64,000 bases of DNA from Pholis gunnellus (GCA_910591455.2 OU342820.1:6066206-6130205); one strand, 5' to 3'. Positions 48,310 to 62,770 are shown, counted from the stretch's first letter. Program-made: numbers and translations. The notes: generated by a model from the letters alone, not told the origin.

Positions 48310-50299
48310 TAAATGACCTCGAAACGTGAGTTTGAAACGTGGAAGTTGAGCAGAAGCGCAACGAGCGACCGTGATTTTTGAAAATGCTATTGAGGTGTTC
48401 ATTAGCGTTTAAAGAACACCTCAACATTGCAGGAGGTGAACATGACAGAAACCCCTTATTAAAAACAAGACCTTTGAAGTGACTGAGGAAACAGAACGGC
48501 AACTACAGCTACACAAAAGGATGACATCAGATTGAAGGGCAAATCAGTAACATGTGCATGCTAATTAGCTGTGCGAGCTTAAAAAGACATCCAACGGTCA
48601 ACGTTTTAATTCACGCGTTTCAAAGCGAGGCTAAAAACGAACTACACCACGGTCACGTGACTTCACGTCACCACCAAGAAGCTGAAGGCGGACGAGTGTT
48701 CGCCGTGGTGACGTTTTGTCGTCTCATTTAGCCACTTGCTAGCAACCGCCAATTATAAACATGTAAGAGCTTCAAACGTATTTTATGTCAAAATGTTAAA
48801 AAAAACTAAAATTCCATTCAATAATTCCTACAATGCAGTACAATACGGAGCTCTGCTTTTTCTCTTGAAAACAAGCTGTAGAACTTTGTGGTGGATCAAT
48901 AATGTACAGTCAGACATCTTGAGGGAGTCATCTCCAGACAATCAGTATTTAACTGTGGAAAGAATGCCGTACTACATTATAATAAATATTTGAACAGGTT
49001 GAACCGATCTGTTTTTTAAGAACGAATATCTGAATGTCATTCTTGGCCAATTGTGCCGACCTTCTTCATCTATCAAAGAGCTACAATCTTCTTCTTCCTA
49101 AAGATCCACTGCGCACACGAGCCAGGAGTTGAGACTGCAGCAATCCAAGGACAACTCAAATTATTCGGAGGGCGAAATGTGACTCGTCCCCTCACTTACT
49201 TTGCGTTTCCCGCTAATCTTTCTGGATGTATATTTTATTCAGTCCACCCTACACGGTACACATTACATCGAGCACTTTGTTTCGTGTGGTCACATTAATC
49301 ACGCTGAACACGGCGCGAGATCTAATCGCTCAAGCGGATACAAATTTGGTTCTCTCTTCATGTTCTTGTTTGTTTTTTTTTGGGGGGGACACTTATCTTT
49401 GTTGCCGGCATAAACTCGCTAAAATTAAAGTTCAGCTCAGTGTGGAAAGCGATGCCCAGCACGCTGTATGTAGGTGCTACTATCATCTGGCCCTTATCCA
49501 GAACCAGGAGAGAATACAACACAGGTCTGGTCTATTACTTCCACGTTCTTATCTCACACAATAACCTTGGCGTAAGTCGGAGGAACTGAACAAAGACTGT
49601 GCTGCGACAGTATCGGCTGTTTGTCTTTGACAGCATGCTAAGATGCAAAGCACGAATATTACAATGACTTGTAGATAAGGTGAATAGAGTTACAGGCCAT
49701 CTTTCCTGTTACCAGTAGAATTATGTTTAATATGTAAAAAAAAAAATTAATGAAAATGGATTTTTGATGTACAAGTTGTTGTCCTAGTACACAGAGTTCT
49801 GTTTATTAGCATATTGTATTGTCCAAAAGCCCCCCCCCCCCCCCCCCCATCAGCGCCCGTCCGCCTCACGCCAATAAAAGTCTATTAAGCCTGTTTGACT
49901 TTGCTAATGCAAATCAGTCTTTGGCGGCGAACGAGCCGGCCAGAGCTCCAGTCTACCAAACAAGAGCCTGGTGTGATAGAGAACAAACACAGGCACTAAT
50001 GCAAGTCACTAAATGCCCAGTGGGGGTTGTTTTTATTGATGATATATGGTAATGATGATGATGATGGTACAGAACATGGTAATGGTGGTAAAGATAATGG
50101 GATGACAAGTAATAAAATGCCCAGAGGCATGATAATAATGGTGGTGATGAACTTTATGACCTCCCCAAACTGTGTAGCTGTTTAATGAGGTCTTCTGGTA
50201 TTTTGAGATTCCAACAATAACAGTGTGTTGAAATGAAATGAATGAAACTTCTTCTTCTTGGGTTTTTTTTTTACCATGCTAACGGCATTGCTATAGGGA

Positions 50300-50818
50300 T
50301 GGCAGGGTCAGCCAGTCCACCACTTTGGTCCAGACTGAAATAGCTCAACAAATATTCAATGGATTGTCATTCAATTTGGTGCAGACATTTAGGGTGTGCA
50401 GAGGACGGATCCTAATGTCTTGGGGATCCCATGACTTGTTGGTTTGCATTTGTGGCTTTGAGAGAATCATGTCATCATTGTCACTCACTAGTGGATGGAC
50501 TGTCCCGAAATTGTGCACACATTCATCTTCCACACAGAGCTAAATGTAGGAACTTCAGTGATCCTCTAACTCTTTATCATCAGGTCAAAGTGTCTTGGTT
50601 TGTGACCAAATACCTGCAAAGCTAACGACATTCCCACCAGCCTCACCTGTACTTTGTGTCCAGTGCTAATTAGCAAACGTTAGCATGGTAAAATGATAAA
50701 CATCAAACCTTATTAACATACGAGCATTGTCATTGTGAGCATGCTAGCATGACATTAGCCTTCAGCGCGAAGTACCTGTGAGGCCAAGTACAGCCTTCAC
50801 AGTGCAGCTAGCCTTATG
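50300..50818 (+). repeat. Degenerate interspersed repeat, family A, copy 2
   Basis: A longer copy of the repeat seen at 2033-2309. It has ACCAAATACCTGCAAAGCTA, CATTCCCACCAGCCTCA, AGCATTGTCATTGTGAGCAT and AGCATGCTAGCATG-type motifs. It extends further at its left end (CAATGGATTGTCATTCAATT). There is no open frame of note. Confidence 0.7.
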
Positions 50819-53075
50819 TTGTGACGTATAATTCAGATCTTTATTCATGTCTAATGAGCTCCGGGAGCAAACCTCATTTTACTTCATCCGTAGTCAAATC
50901 AGATTTCTTTTTATTTGCTCCCACTTTTCTTCAGCGTCAAGCAGTAAAGAAGATGAAAAGACCGAGTGGTGTCCCGTTTGATCAGCTACGTCCTCCCTTC
51001 TGACCTTCATCCCGGCTGCGAAAGCGGCCTCGGCGCTAGCCAGGTCTGTGCTCGCTCGCATGCCTACGGGGGAGCGGAGGCCTTCGCTGCGCTTCATGTT
51101 CGCAGGTGGCGGGGACGGCAGCTGGGTGTAACAATACATCAATATGGATCCCTTTAAATGTCCTGAAGAGCCCAGAAATAAAACTGCCGAATGGTATTTC
51201 AGTTGCTCAGTGTGAATTGATAGAAATGTAACCGATTGTGTTGAATGGGCATGTGATATTGTTTGATGTCAAAAAGGTCCCTGAATTGAATTTAAGCGGC
51301 GTGCTGGCTGCTGCGTCGTGCGCTTCTTCTTTTCTCCGGGTTGGTTTTGCAACACTGAATGGCATTGCTGGAAGTTGTCAACTCCTGCATGTACTGTTTA
51401 CGTCAATGTGCGTGCGTGTGTCAAGCTCCATTCCCTCTGCTGGTTCTGCAGTTGAACTAGTTTAGAGTGACAAGGAGCACCATGTTCTTCTGTTAGTGGA
51501 GGGAAGCCGAGCGGATCGGTGGCAGCTCTACTCCCATATTCAGAAAAAAAAGCGAATCCACGGGACTAGTTTGTCTTTTGTAATTGTCCCATCTTCAGTG
51601 AACTGTCCACATAGATTTACAAGTAGATACTTTTCACAAAATGCTCTTTTACTGCCACACCAATGGTTCGAACAACATTTGAACATTTCAGGAAAATTCT
51701 GTTCCCATAAGTCCTGCAGTGCAGTAAATCACATTTGCAATTTCAGTCCTGCAAAGTTCTGAAATGTGCATTTAAATGCATAAATATAACATCCTGCCTG
51801 CGTCCGACGGTGACCAATGCAAGGGATGGGGAGGATGTGTTCAGGCTCTGCTGGCAGTCCCGCCTTCATACTGTACTGCAAGTGTCCACACAGAGTACGC
51901 ATCGTACATGCTGGAGGTGTATTATTCGTCTCGCGGTATTGTGTATTTGTCGTGTCTGACTCACGCGTCTGTGTACTGTATCGCTAAATGTGTTTGCATG
52001 GATGCTGAAGGCCGGGCAGATTGCCCGCTGGTCGGCGTGCAAGGACGAACTGCAGGGTTGTGGGTAAATGCAGACAGACGGACGGAGCGGAGACTAAAGA
52101 GTTTGCTGTAATTTAGGAGAACAAGGGAGGGGAGGAGGCAGCATTTACATTCATCACAGGAGCTCGCCTGGCCTCAACTCACATGACGTGAGAGAGAGAG
52201 GAGAGCGCCAGAGCAGTTGAGATAAAAAAAAAAAAAAAAATAGAGAGGGAGAGATACAACGAGACAGAATGGGGTTGAGCAAAAAGATCTTTTCTGTGTT
52301 TCTTGTTTTCCTTTTTCCCTTTTCTGTTTCTGCTTAACGCAACCCCAGGAATTCTGTTGTGGTGATGAATCTATGAACACGAGCCGTTGGATTTTTCAAA
52401 AGACGGCAAACACAATATTCCTGGAATCTGTTTCAAATCATCTCGTCTATGAGCTGCGGCAACACTAAAAACAGAAGAAAAAAAACGTTCGAGACAAAAG
52501 GCGCACTTTTATTTGTTTCTATAAAGCATGAACAAATGATGCTATTTCAAAAAGTAATGCGCTCCCAAAACTAAAAGAAAAGAAGACCACAAGGCGGTTT
52601 GCTCCTGCGTCTTCATTAAGAAGCGCAAAGGGGAAAACTGATTTCCGCACGAGCATCCATCTATCGACTACATTTACTGCACGGCTGTATTTTTACCTTT
52701 CCGATGACCATGATGTGTGGTAGCGCGCACACAGGGTGTTGGGGGTGTTGATGGTGGACCGCTGGCCTGTTTTCCCACCTGGCCTCCGTCTCAGGGGGAA
52801 AACCGTGTGCGTTAACGTCTAATCAGTTCAGATGGAAACGGATGGACCCATAGTACGTGCAATTGTGTGCGTTTTGATATATACATTTGTTTTTACATAT
52901 GTGTGTGTGTTTGGGTGTCTGTGAACACGTACTAGGAGGGTGCAGTGGAGCTTATGTAAGCGTCTTTGTGTGCGAGTGTGTCTGCACTCAGCACAGAGTG
53001 TCTAGGTTGAATCATTTTTATACTGTAGGTCAGCAGGAACACTTCTGAACATATTGGTCTGATGTATAGGCTGCT

Positions 53076-53077
<2 letters not shown>

Positions 53078-53118
<41 letters not shown>

Positions 53119-53224
53119 ACAGCATGTGGCTCTGACGAGCGCCAGCTTGGCACAGCACTGGTGAGTAATTGAGCGATCACATTGTGGTCTTCGCTCACGC
53201 CTTTCTTCTTCCACATCCCTGCCT

Positions 53225-53265
<41 letters not shown>
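53078..53265 (+). repeat. (TG)n and (TC)n blocks
   Basis: TG repeat at about 53078-53118 and TC repeat at about 53229-53265. Confidence 0.9.
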
Positions 53266-53267
<2 letters not shown>

Positions 53268-53879
53268 TTACTTATTCTCCTTCTATCCTTCTCTCCGTCT
53301 TTCTCTCCCTCCCTCCATTATCCTTATTTCTCCCCCCCCTTCCTTTTTGCTCCCTTCTTCCGTTGATACGGGGCTTGCAACAGTTGCGAGAGACGCAGGA
53401 GGCCATGGGTGAGGCTGAGCACGGACAAAGCAAGGGCAAAGAGAAAAAGAACAAAAGGATGAAAATTAGAAAAGAGGTCTGAAGGAGAGATGAAGTGAAT
53501 TTGAGGACGGAGAAGGAAAAGCATTAGCGAACAGTTAAGGGGAAATATCCACGAGATTAAGTTCAAATGTGCATTTGCGAAGGTAAATGGGAGTTTTGTC
53601 TAATTCGTGACCAACGGTTCATTTCATTTGATTATTTGATATGTCAACTTTCATGTACTTTTATGTGATACATATATCAGAGTAATACGCAAATGTGTTT
53701 ACCGATACGACCGGACGAGCTGGTGACTCACACAGACCGATCCTCCTGCCTCAGACTCCACTTCTTTAAGCTTTTGGGCCGAGAGACACCGAACAAACAG
53801 ACCTTGAGTCTCCGTGAGTGCGCCGGTGTCTCCCCTCAGGGCCGTACTCAGAGGCAATTGATAATTGTGCTGCGAGGCA

Positions 53880-54130
53880 CGTTAAGGAAACGAATGGAGC
53901 CGTCTAATCAGACATTCAGATTGTTGACATTTAAAAGTGCCACGTGAAATGCGCAATGGCATTTTAAAATCAATATATCGCGAATGAATTACTGTGATAA
54001 GCTGGAGTAATTAAAGAAATGAGAGGCACGATCAAGACACGTGATTTCTATCGTCTCTAACGTGGCTATTTACTGTGGTAAAAAATTAAAATCTCCATTT
54101 GCATCAGAAGACCGGCCTCCCCTTTTCTGG
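53880..54130. other. Candidate conserved non-coding block
   Basis: Unique AT-rich sequence with CACGTG-like, TAATTAAAG and ATTTGCATC motifs, free of simple repeats for over 250 bp. Texture-based guess. Confidence 0.3.
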
Positions 54131-56341
54131 TTTAAGCCATAAAATTGAGTCAAATCTGACCCTGTAGCACAAACAACAAAATCCATTGCAGCGGCTGCCA
54201 AAGCCTGTTCAGCGACGGCCTCATTTGTTTTACAGTGATTACACTAATGAAACAAAATGAACGGCGTACCGATTTTAAGGATGTCAAAATACCGCTCGTG
54301 CCACCTCTGTGAATGACGCTCTGATCCAGCGTGACTTACAGCGAAGACGAAGCGAAGTCTCGCTCGGTTATGTTCTCACAGGAGCGCACCCGGTGTCGTA
54401 AAAAGGCTGCATCTGTAAACGTTTGTGTGGGAAGCAGAGAGACGGAGGTCCACACCTGGACAGATGGAAACGGTCGGAGGGGAAACGGTTGTGTTAGAGG
54501 TTAAAAGAGGAGGCAGTCCGGGTGAGGCAGCACGCCTTTTGAGCCTTTCAAGCTGAGTAATTAACCAGAGTCTTGAATTTGTACTTTTCCCATCCATATC
54601 TCCTCTCTGGATACACTCTACGCTTCGCGGGGAAAGCACTGACTCATCTCAGCCTATGAATAGATAGAGGTCCGGTCCCTCTCCACCTCTGGATCGGGGC
54701 GGGGGCAGGCGGAGATAAGGCTAATAAGGGTCCCGGCAAAGGGCTGGTGGAAGGCTCGCGAGGGGATAACAGGGGAAGATGGTTGTGTGAGGAAGGGAGG
54801 AATAGGAGGAGGAGTTGCTTGTAGGTCTAGGTGGTGGTGGTGGTGGTGTAGGGAGAAGTGGAGGGCCAGACTACTTGTGTCTAGAGGGACCAGAGGTAAA
54901 GGAGGAGAGGAGAGCAGAGCAGAGAGGGAGGGAAGATGGGGATGGTGCTTATAGTTGCAATGATGAGGAGGGGGGAGGGAGGAGGTGGAGGAGGCTGTGG
55001 GTGTGAGGGCATGTCCAGGGGGAGTGAGGAGACGAGAGTGGAGGACCGGGATGCAGGGGAAGGTGTGGCTGGTCGCGTACCCAGGAGGGGACACGGAGTG
55101 AGAATGAAGGAAACGAGGCCAAGCGGGAGGAACAGAGAAGGAGGGATGGGAGGGAGAAGACGTCAGAACCGGGGGGGGGGGGGGGGCGGTATGAGTTGTT
55201 TTTCGGAACAAGGTTGATTTTTCGCAGCTTTTGCACCACGAAGAAAAGGCATCAACCAATCACGTTGTGCGGAACGGACATATTGGAAACAAACACTGTA
55301 ACTGTACAACAACACAGAGGCTGCGTAGTCCAAATCGCAAACTTTATTAAACGACAAAGGCAGCTCAGACCAGACCCATTCCTTCCGTTCTTACCTTTCA
55401 CAATAAAAGCCCCAGACATAATCCCTGCTACACTGAATACTTTTCCTCTGTTTACCAGAGGAAACGTATTTTTTCTCAAAGGAAACTCAATAAAATAGCT
55501 TTCAGTAGCTCCGGCTATACATCAATTGATTTCAGACAGACGATAGTGGAGTTGGTCCTCTGCCAGCGTGAATCATTGTTTCATAAGTCGCAAATTTGCA
55601 TCGCTGCCGGTACGATGAGTATTGATGGGAAATGTTCGCGTTATTTATTCGTCACGCCCCCGGTGTGTAAAGACCTTTTAGTGTGCAAATCCTGTTCTAT
55701 ACTACTGGCTTCTACTGGCATCTTGGGCACGGAGAGACACCAAGGGAGGGATGGGGGTGAGTAGGTAAGAAGGTAAGAAGGAAAGGGAATGAGGAGAGTG
55801 TATTCACACCGGGACATCTAGTGTAGGTGCCTCCTGTTAGCTGCCACAGGATTAACCAGACCTCGGCATCAAGCCACATTCATAACAAGATAGAGGACGA
55901 AGCATGGAGGGACAGGGCAAAGTACGGATAACATTTTGAACGTGGGAGCGCAAGAGTAAAAGGGTGAAGCCGGGATGGAGGGATGGACTAAATAGAGCAA
56001 GGGCACTTCCGGTCCATCATGTCACGTCTTTAAATCACAGCTATCTCATCTCACTTCCAATTATTTCCCTCTCTAAGTACACATTCATTCCAACTGTCTG
56101 CATTCGTCTAGTGTATGGGAGCAATCTGTCCACGGTGTAAAGCAATAGAGCAGAGGAGAGAGGCCCGACTGCAGACGGAGAGAGTGAGAGTGAGGGTGAG
56201 CTATAGAAAGACAAAGTTATGGAGCGAGTTTAAAAACGGCCACATTCTAAATGGCCGGAGTAAATTGAGACCAACGGGGTTGGAAAATAGGACACATAAA
56301 TTTAGGACTCGGTATTTTTCACTACCTCTCCCCCCCTCCTT

Positions 56342-56381
<40 letters not shown>

Positions 56382-58389
56382 GAGAACGGGAACACACACA
56401 CAGTGGGTTGTCACATTTTCTAAACCAGGACAATGAGAAGGTAAGTAGAGACCGGTAGTGGGACATTGCCGTCACAGTAGATCAGGCACTATACCGAGCC
56501 GAGCTGCACCAGGAAACCGGTCTTTCAATACATGTGGCTGTATCTTTCTGAACCTACAGGGTTGTTGTTTGTTTTTTAATCCTTAAGATTTTCATGAAAT
56601 GAAACCCCAGGTTTGAAGCTTTTCATATTTTCGAAACAGCCATTTCATAATCTCCTTATTACACCATCCTGGGTGTCTACTCCTCCATCCTGATTGGCCC
56701 ATTCATTCCAGACAATGGACACCTACTAAATGTACCGTTTCTCCCGTTGCCAAGTCGTATCTACGGTGCGCTCTATTTACTGGAGTAGTGAACAACCTTT
56801 GCATTGTATAAGAACCTTATATAGAGGATGGTACTTACTATTCAAGGTACTAGTAAACCCTCTGGTGTTACCACAGAAACGGAGTTATAGCTTGCGAAGA
56901 ACTTGAGATTGTGGTTCTGGCCTCCGCGTCGTCCATTAATTCCTGATAATAGACACCTTTTCGTGTATTATCCCAAACATATAGGAGTTATTTTTGTGAA
57001 CAAGCGTCAGGAATTGAATGTGTTCGACGTCGAGACTGCAATCGTTCATCAAAATGCTTCTAGAAAACAAGATAACGGTCATTTCCTATCTGCGGATCAG
57101 TTCTAAACATTGCCAGGTGTAATGGGAGGAGGAGGAGGAGCCACAGTGAGCTGGTAGAGGAAAGGCTGAACTCCTCAAACTCCTCAGCAAGGTAACCAAC
57201 CCTCACTTGGACTCCGACAGCGCTGTGGTGATGGAAAACTACTCGCATCATGCACGGCAAGAAATCAGATCGGTGTTGGTCGTGACGTGGTGATAAAGGG
57301 CAGATTATTGACCGTCTTCTTTACCAAAAACGACGTGGGTTTGTTACGCTGCCAAAGCCTGGGTCCTGAAGCCAGATATATATATTTTCCACCAAAATTA
57401 ACGCATTTATGCAGGTTTCTTTAACGCAGGAAAACACACTAATAATAGGCGATTATTATCCGACTGCCAGGAGACGAGTATGCTTTTCTGATTGTTTATT
57501 GGTATGTCACGTACATCGGGCTGCAAAAACTGGGTTAGAATAGAGTGAAAAGCAGCATGGAGCCCAGTGAAAATGTTGCAGTTGCTACTTATTTTATCAT
57601 TCAGTCTCTCTTTCAATCTCGGTGGCAATTATTTTGGGATGACGATCACGCGTTGCCTGGATGGAGAGACGGAGAGAACTTCAAAGTGCGTCATATGGCA
57701 TATTAACGGAAAAGGGCAGAGAGGAAAGTGCCCGGATGTCATGTTTCCATCACTGCTCATCGAATCGGAGCCAATAAACACCCGTTTCAGTCATCGGTGC
57801 CAAGAACGAACGCCGATTGTAACCTTACCCATTTGGTGGGTTTTTTTGTTTAGTGGAAAAAGGGGCTTTATGTGTCCACCAGTGTCGCCAAATCAACCAG
57901 GACGGCATTCTCATCTTATCTTAGTTTAATTGGAGTGCTGTCCATCGAGATGTGTTATTACCACGCTACACATGAGCTACTGCATTAGCCTAAAGCCTGA
58001 AAAACCGCTGCATAAAGACAAAGAGAAACAGAAAAACATAGACATCCCAGCCCTCTATGTGTTCGTGCAGGAGAAGGTAATTTTGTCCTTTTTTTTAAAA
58101 AGGAAATTTCCAAGTGAAGTTTTTTTTTTTTTTGGCAATTGAAAATAGCCAGATACGAGAAGGTGCTATTAGACAGAGAGACAGGAGGAAAAATAACCAA
58201 ACAGAGAAACAGCGGGGAACCAAACCGGACAAAGGGAGCAGCAAATAAAAGGAGAGCGAACACATCCGGGATGAAAGGACCGATCAGAAAGCTGTTACAA
58301 GTGGGTTTACTGTGCTTTGCTGGACACGACAAAATCCATGAATGAACCAAACAATTAGGCGAGCGAGATGAGAAAGAGACGGGAACAGA

Positions 58390-58398
58390 GAGAGAGCG

Positions 58399-58427
<29 letters not shown>
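58390..58427 (+). repeat. (GA)n microsatellite
   Basis: Interrupted GA repeat of about 18 units. Confidence 0.9.
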
Positions 58428-58434
<7 letters not shown>

Positions 58435-58858
58435 GAAGAAGAGAGGCACCGAGAGAGACGTCAGGCACAGGAACACTCGCTTTTAATTCTCTTATCGTTT
58501 ACAAATGCTCCTAATTGCGTCTATGTTTTAGCGAGGACGCGGCGCTGCCAAGTCCAACAGCACATTACATTAATAGAGTACAGGACCTCAGTGATTACTA
58601 CAACAATAGGTGCTATTGTAGGACATTAATTGGGAATATGAATGCTGGCACATTTAGGCTCAAAGCGCTGGATAAAAAAAACCCTCATGAGGACGTGGAA
58701 AACAGGAAGTGAAATGATAAAAGGAATATCTTCCCCCTAAATGTAGGGTGAAGATAAATAAAGAGGGGAACAAGCTTCTTTGGAAAATGAGGTGACGACA
58801 ATAATTGATCCCCTGAATTCACCCCTGTGCTGTGATCGAATGGTTCAACTGGCTCACT

Positions 58859-58860
<2 letters not shown>

Positions 58861-58942
<82 letters not shown>

Positions 58943-59059
58943 CCTCCACAACAATTATCCCTAGACACAGTTCAGCACCAATTCTACACTATCAACCAGC
59001 CCGTTTCCTCTGAAGAATTAGCACACATTTAACCGCACGCACACACACACACACGCACA

Positions 59060-59092
<33 letters not shown>
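58861..59092 (+). repeat. (CA)n microsatellites
   Basis: CA repeat of about 40 units at 58861-58941 and shorter blocks at 59037-59092. A (TG)n block follows at about 59276-59320. Confidence 0.95.
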
Positions 59093-59094
<2 letters not shown>

Positions 59095-59273
59095 GTGCAT
59101 CGGACACAAAATCGCTCAATCTCTTCTCACAAAAGGCTCGAAACACCCACGGGCCCAAAAAGACCACACTGTAAGCGATGAAAAGCCTCAATTATTTGGG
59201 CAAAAGTTAATTGATCGCATCCCGCTGTTTTGTTCCTGGAGACGGCTGCCAGTTACACAAAGAGGGTGGCAGT

Positions 59274-59322
<49 letters not shown>

Positions 59323-59627
59323 CGCCTGCGTATGTGTGCACGTGATGACGACGGTGCAGCAGCAGTCAGTCGTGGCTCTAGCTTAGCATCGTGTGTTTAA
59401 TATTCACACATTAATCGCCCTTGTAACACACGTCTTCCCATATATTTGTAAAAAGAACTACAGCACATGTGTGGGCGTGTATGCTGTGTTTGTGCGTCTG
59501 CCTGCATATGTTTGCATGTATGTGATATTCATATGATATTCCCCCCCCCCAGGTCTTCATTTTTTCATTAATTGCCGACAATCCAACGTTTACACCCCGA
59601 CGCACGAGCGGACGCTATCTCCCTCCT

Positions 59628-59665
59628 CTAATCTACAGCGCCGGCGGCCTCCGCTGGTAGATTAG
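59628..59665. other. Short near-perfect hairpin
   Basis: CTAATCTACAGCG at 59628-59640 pairs with CGCTGGTAGATTAG at 59652-59665, with one bulged base and an 11-base loop of CCGGCGGCCTC. The stem is about 13 bp, too short alone for a typical microRNA precursor. Confidence 0.5.
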
Positions 59666-61874
59666 CTCGCTGTTGGTATTATGTAGCGGGCCCTGGGGTG
59701 ATCGGCGACAACTACAGCTATTTGTACCGCTACAAAGCCCGTACCTCCTCGACAAGCCGAGGAGAAAACGTCTCGCCGTGTCTCGATAATGTGAGCATTA
59801 GCCAAAGCTTTAGATCACGCCGATTGCTGCAGTCCAACAGACACCGTAGAGGGACGGCGAGCAGGGTGGCGCTGGAAACCACTACAGACAAAAGATTGGC
59901 AGCTACGGCCGTGTTGGCTAGGTAACGACGCACACACCCTTAAATTGTTGGATTGTTTCCCTCCTCCTCCTCCTCCTCCTCCTCCTCCTCCTCTATCTTG
60001 TCCTCTCTTTCACAGATGCGGGTACAGCTGTGCTCTATCCATCTCTCTCTCCTCCTTCATTCCTCCTCCTCCTTCATTTAGGCCGCTATTTCCCCCGAGC
60101 GAAGAGGCAGCTCCTCTTCTTCATGTAACGTTGGCCACGCCGGATGGATGGCGATGCACCTGCTGCTGCACTCGCTGCAAAACACACGCTCCGCGTCACT
60201 CTGCCTCCCCCCCCCTCTCTCTCCATCTCTCTCCTCCTTTCCTTTTCTCAGTCGCCGTGCACTCGGTGCACCCGTCCTCTTACTTACCGCTCCAGCCCTC
60301 CCTCACTGATCTCACTCATTGATATAGATGTGAGTGCCCTTTGCCTCCATCCATCTCTCTCTCCCCTTCCCCCTTCCTCCTCCTTCCTCTTCATTCCCGG
60401 TTAATTCTGGAGCCGCATGGCTTCCTCTTTTCCTTCCCTTCATCTATTCAACTCTCTCACTCTCAAGCTCGTGCGCACGTTCACTTCTCCTCTTCGCCGG
60501 CAGCAACTACAGATAGCCACCTACCACTGGCAAGCTGCATGCACCGATGCAACCGCAGTGGCAGCTGTAGACCCACGAGAGTAGCGCTGAGCTGCTGCTG
60601 CAGCTCCGTCCCCGAGAGGAAGGGCTCGAAAAAACACCCAGTTTTGTCCTCGTTACAGATGTCAGAAGACTCGGCGAGTCCTAAGGCCGACTGAGAGACG
60701 GATGCTGCAACTGTTGTTTTTAAGTCTTGGGTTACGATGCTGCGCTTAGCTTCGAGTTTCCTTACCTCAAAAACCGAGCAACGCTACTCGTACACACTAC
60801 AGAGGGTATGTTTTATGGAATTATCTTGCTCCCCCAAAATTATTTTCCTACAGTCTAAATGCCGTATTCTCCGCCCTCTGTGTCGCTCCCTGTTATCATC
60901 CTTCCTTGGCTGTGCAATGAAAAAGGAGGGGCTGTCTTGCCAACGGTAATAGCAGCATTTGGCCTTCAGTTTTGACGGTGCACGCGCGTGTGTGTGTGTG
61001 TGTGTGCATTTGTGTGTGTGACAGAGCGGGGCAGTAAGATAAACACCTCATATAGCGATCCCACTTCCCGATCTTTGTCAGTCCATTTCCTTCGGACGCT
61101 CACTCACGATAACAAAAAGAGAAGAACCAAAACACATACCAATTTTTCTTAAGCTCTATAACTCGACCTTTCCTTCTATCTCCCACAATTACTCTCTATC
61201 GCTTTTTTTCGTCCATCTCTGCTGTCCATACGGAAGAAAAGTTCCCTCCTCACTCGTTCTCACCCCTCTTCATTTCTCTTTATCTCCCTGAATGTCCCGC
61301 TCACTTCCAGAGACACTTTGCCTCCCTTCTCCCCTCCCTTCGCCTTTTCCTTCCAGGCTGAACGGTGTCAAACTCGGTCTCCTCTCCTGCTGTTGACTCA
61401 GCCCTTGTCCTCTGCGCTTATCTGTCCATCACCTCTTCAGGCAGCCGCGTCTGAGCCCCCTGCCTGGATCTGGCAACAAAAAAAACCTTGAAACCCCTCT
61501 GCTTCACTCACAGTAGGATTTCTTCCACCCGATCTCATCCTCACTATCTCAATTTCTCCACTTTCCACCTTGTCTCTCTCTCTCTCTCTCTCTCTCTCCC
61601 CCTCTCTCCCTCCCCCTGATCCCTCTCTATCGTATTTTCGCCACTCCATTGTCTCAGCCCATTAGGCAGACACAAATCCGTTTTGGAGACTGAGCCTTAG
61701 CGCGGCCCCGTCCTCGCTCTCCTGGGCCCCGGTGCAGCCAGGAGGAAGCTCTCAGGAGAGGCGGACTCTGGCTTGTGGCCGGGGAAATCCAATTAAACCG
61801 TTGCCCCAAAACGCTGCTCGTTTTCTGCCGCCTGGTGCACTTAGGACACGAGTGCTTAATGAACGATGCTGTCC

Positions 61875-61913
<39 letters not shown>

Positions 61914-62381
61914 GTCCCGTGCATTCCTTAACCACCCACCCCACTGCGTCCAGATTAACCTCCTCCTCCTCCTCCTACATACCCGAAGCTTCCCATGCAA
62001 TTAGACGCAGAAAGACATTTTTCACATGCATTGTAGCCGAGGAGGGAGTGCTCGAGAGGAGTTATGTTAGTAGACATACGGTTAGTGGGGTTAGGGGTTA
62101 AAGACAATTTCAACCGCAGTTCAGGGGGGCCGGTATATCCGCAGAAGGTGCGTGCGTTAGGCTGTGAGCAAACGTGTGTACTGTACAGAGGTTTCTTGAA
62201 TGTGTGCTCGGAAGAGTGCCGGTTTAAACGAGGGGGGGGGGGGCGGTTCCCTGCTATTTCCTCTCCTTAGTGCTCTAATGAGAAGGAACAGAGGGAAGAG
62301 CTGCAGCGGTGGCCGCTGGCCTTGCCGTGTCACTGTGACTCGCGTCTCCGCTGGCACAAAGACCTGTTGACACCGGTGGGA

Positions 62382-62400
62382 GGGGGGGGGGGGGGGGGGG
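62382..62400 (+). repeat. G19 homopolymer
   Basis: An unbroken G run; a shorter one lies at about 62231-62242. Confidence 0.8.
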
Positions 62401-62489
62401 TCAGCGGACAAACCGGAGGACGACGAGAGGGACAGGGATGGCTGAGATAAGACCGAGGCTCTGTACGGGGGGGGGAATCAAGCAAGTTC

Positions 62490-62770
62490 CCCGACAGCAG
62501 AAGCAAATGTCAGTACTTTAATAAAGGTTTTTCCGCTTTCCCCGCACGAAAAGGCACATTAAATTGAGCTTTTCCCATATCATCTAATGCAGCTGCGTTT
62601 ATGCACCAAGCACCAAATGAATGAGATGATTTTGTGGAATGGGGTCCAAGTCTAGATCCCAGGCGGGCACAGATAAAGCAGCAGCAGATTGCTTTATCCC
62701 ATTAGGCAAGGCCTAGTAAATAGGCAGAGATCTAGCGCTCTGTTCTGGTGAAATCTCCAGCTGATCCTGG
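62490..62770. other. Candidate conserved non-coding block
   Basis: Unique, low-repeat sequence with AT-rich words such as GGCACATTAAATTGAGCTTT and CCAAATGAATGAGATGATTT, in sharp contrast with the repeats around it. This is a judgement from texture only; conservation cannot be tested here. Confidence 0.3.

Noticed and set aside
54654..55259. 201-codon Pro/Ser/His-rich open frame
   Set aside because: Low-complexity translation of a GGT/GGA-rich strand; no motif.
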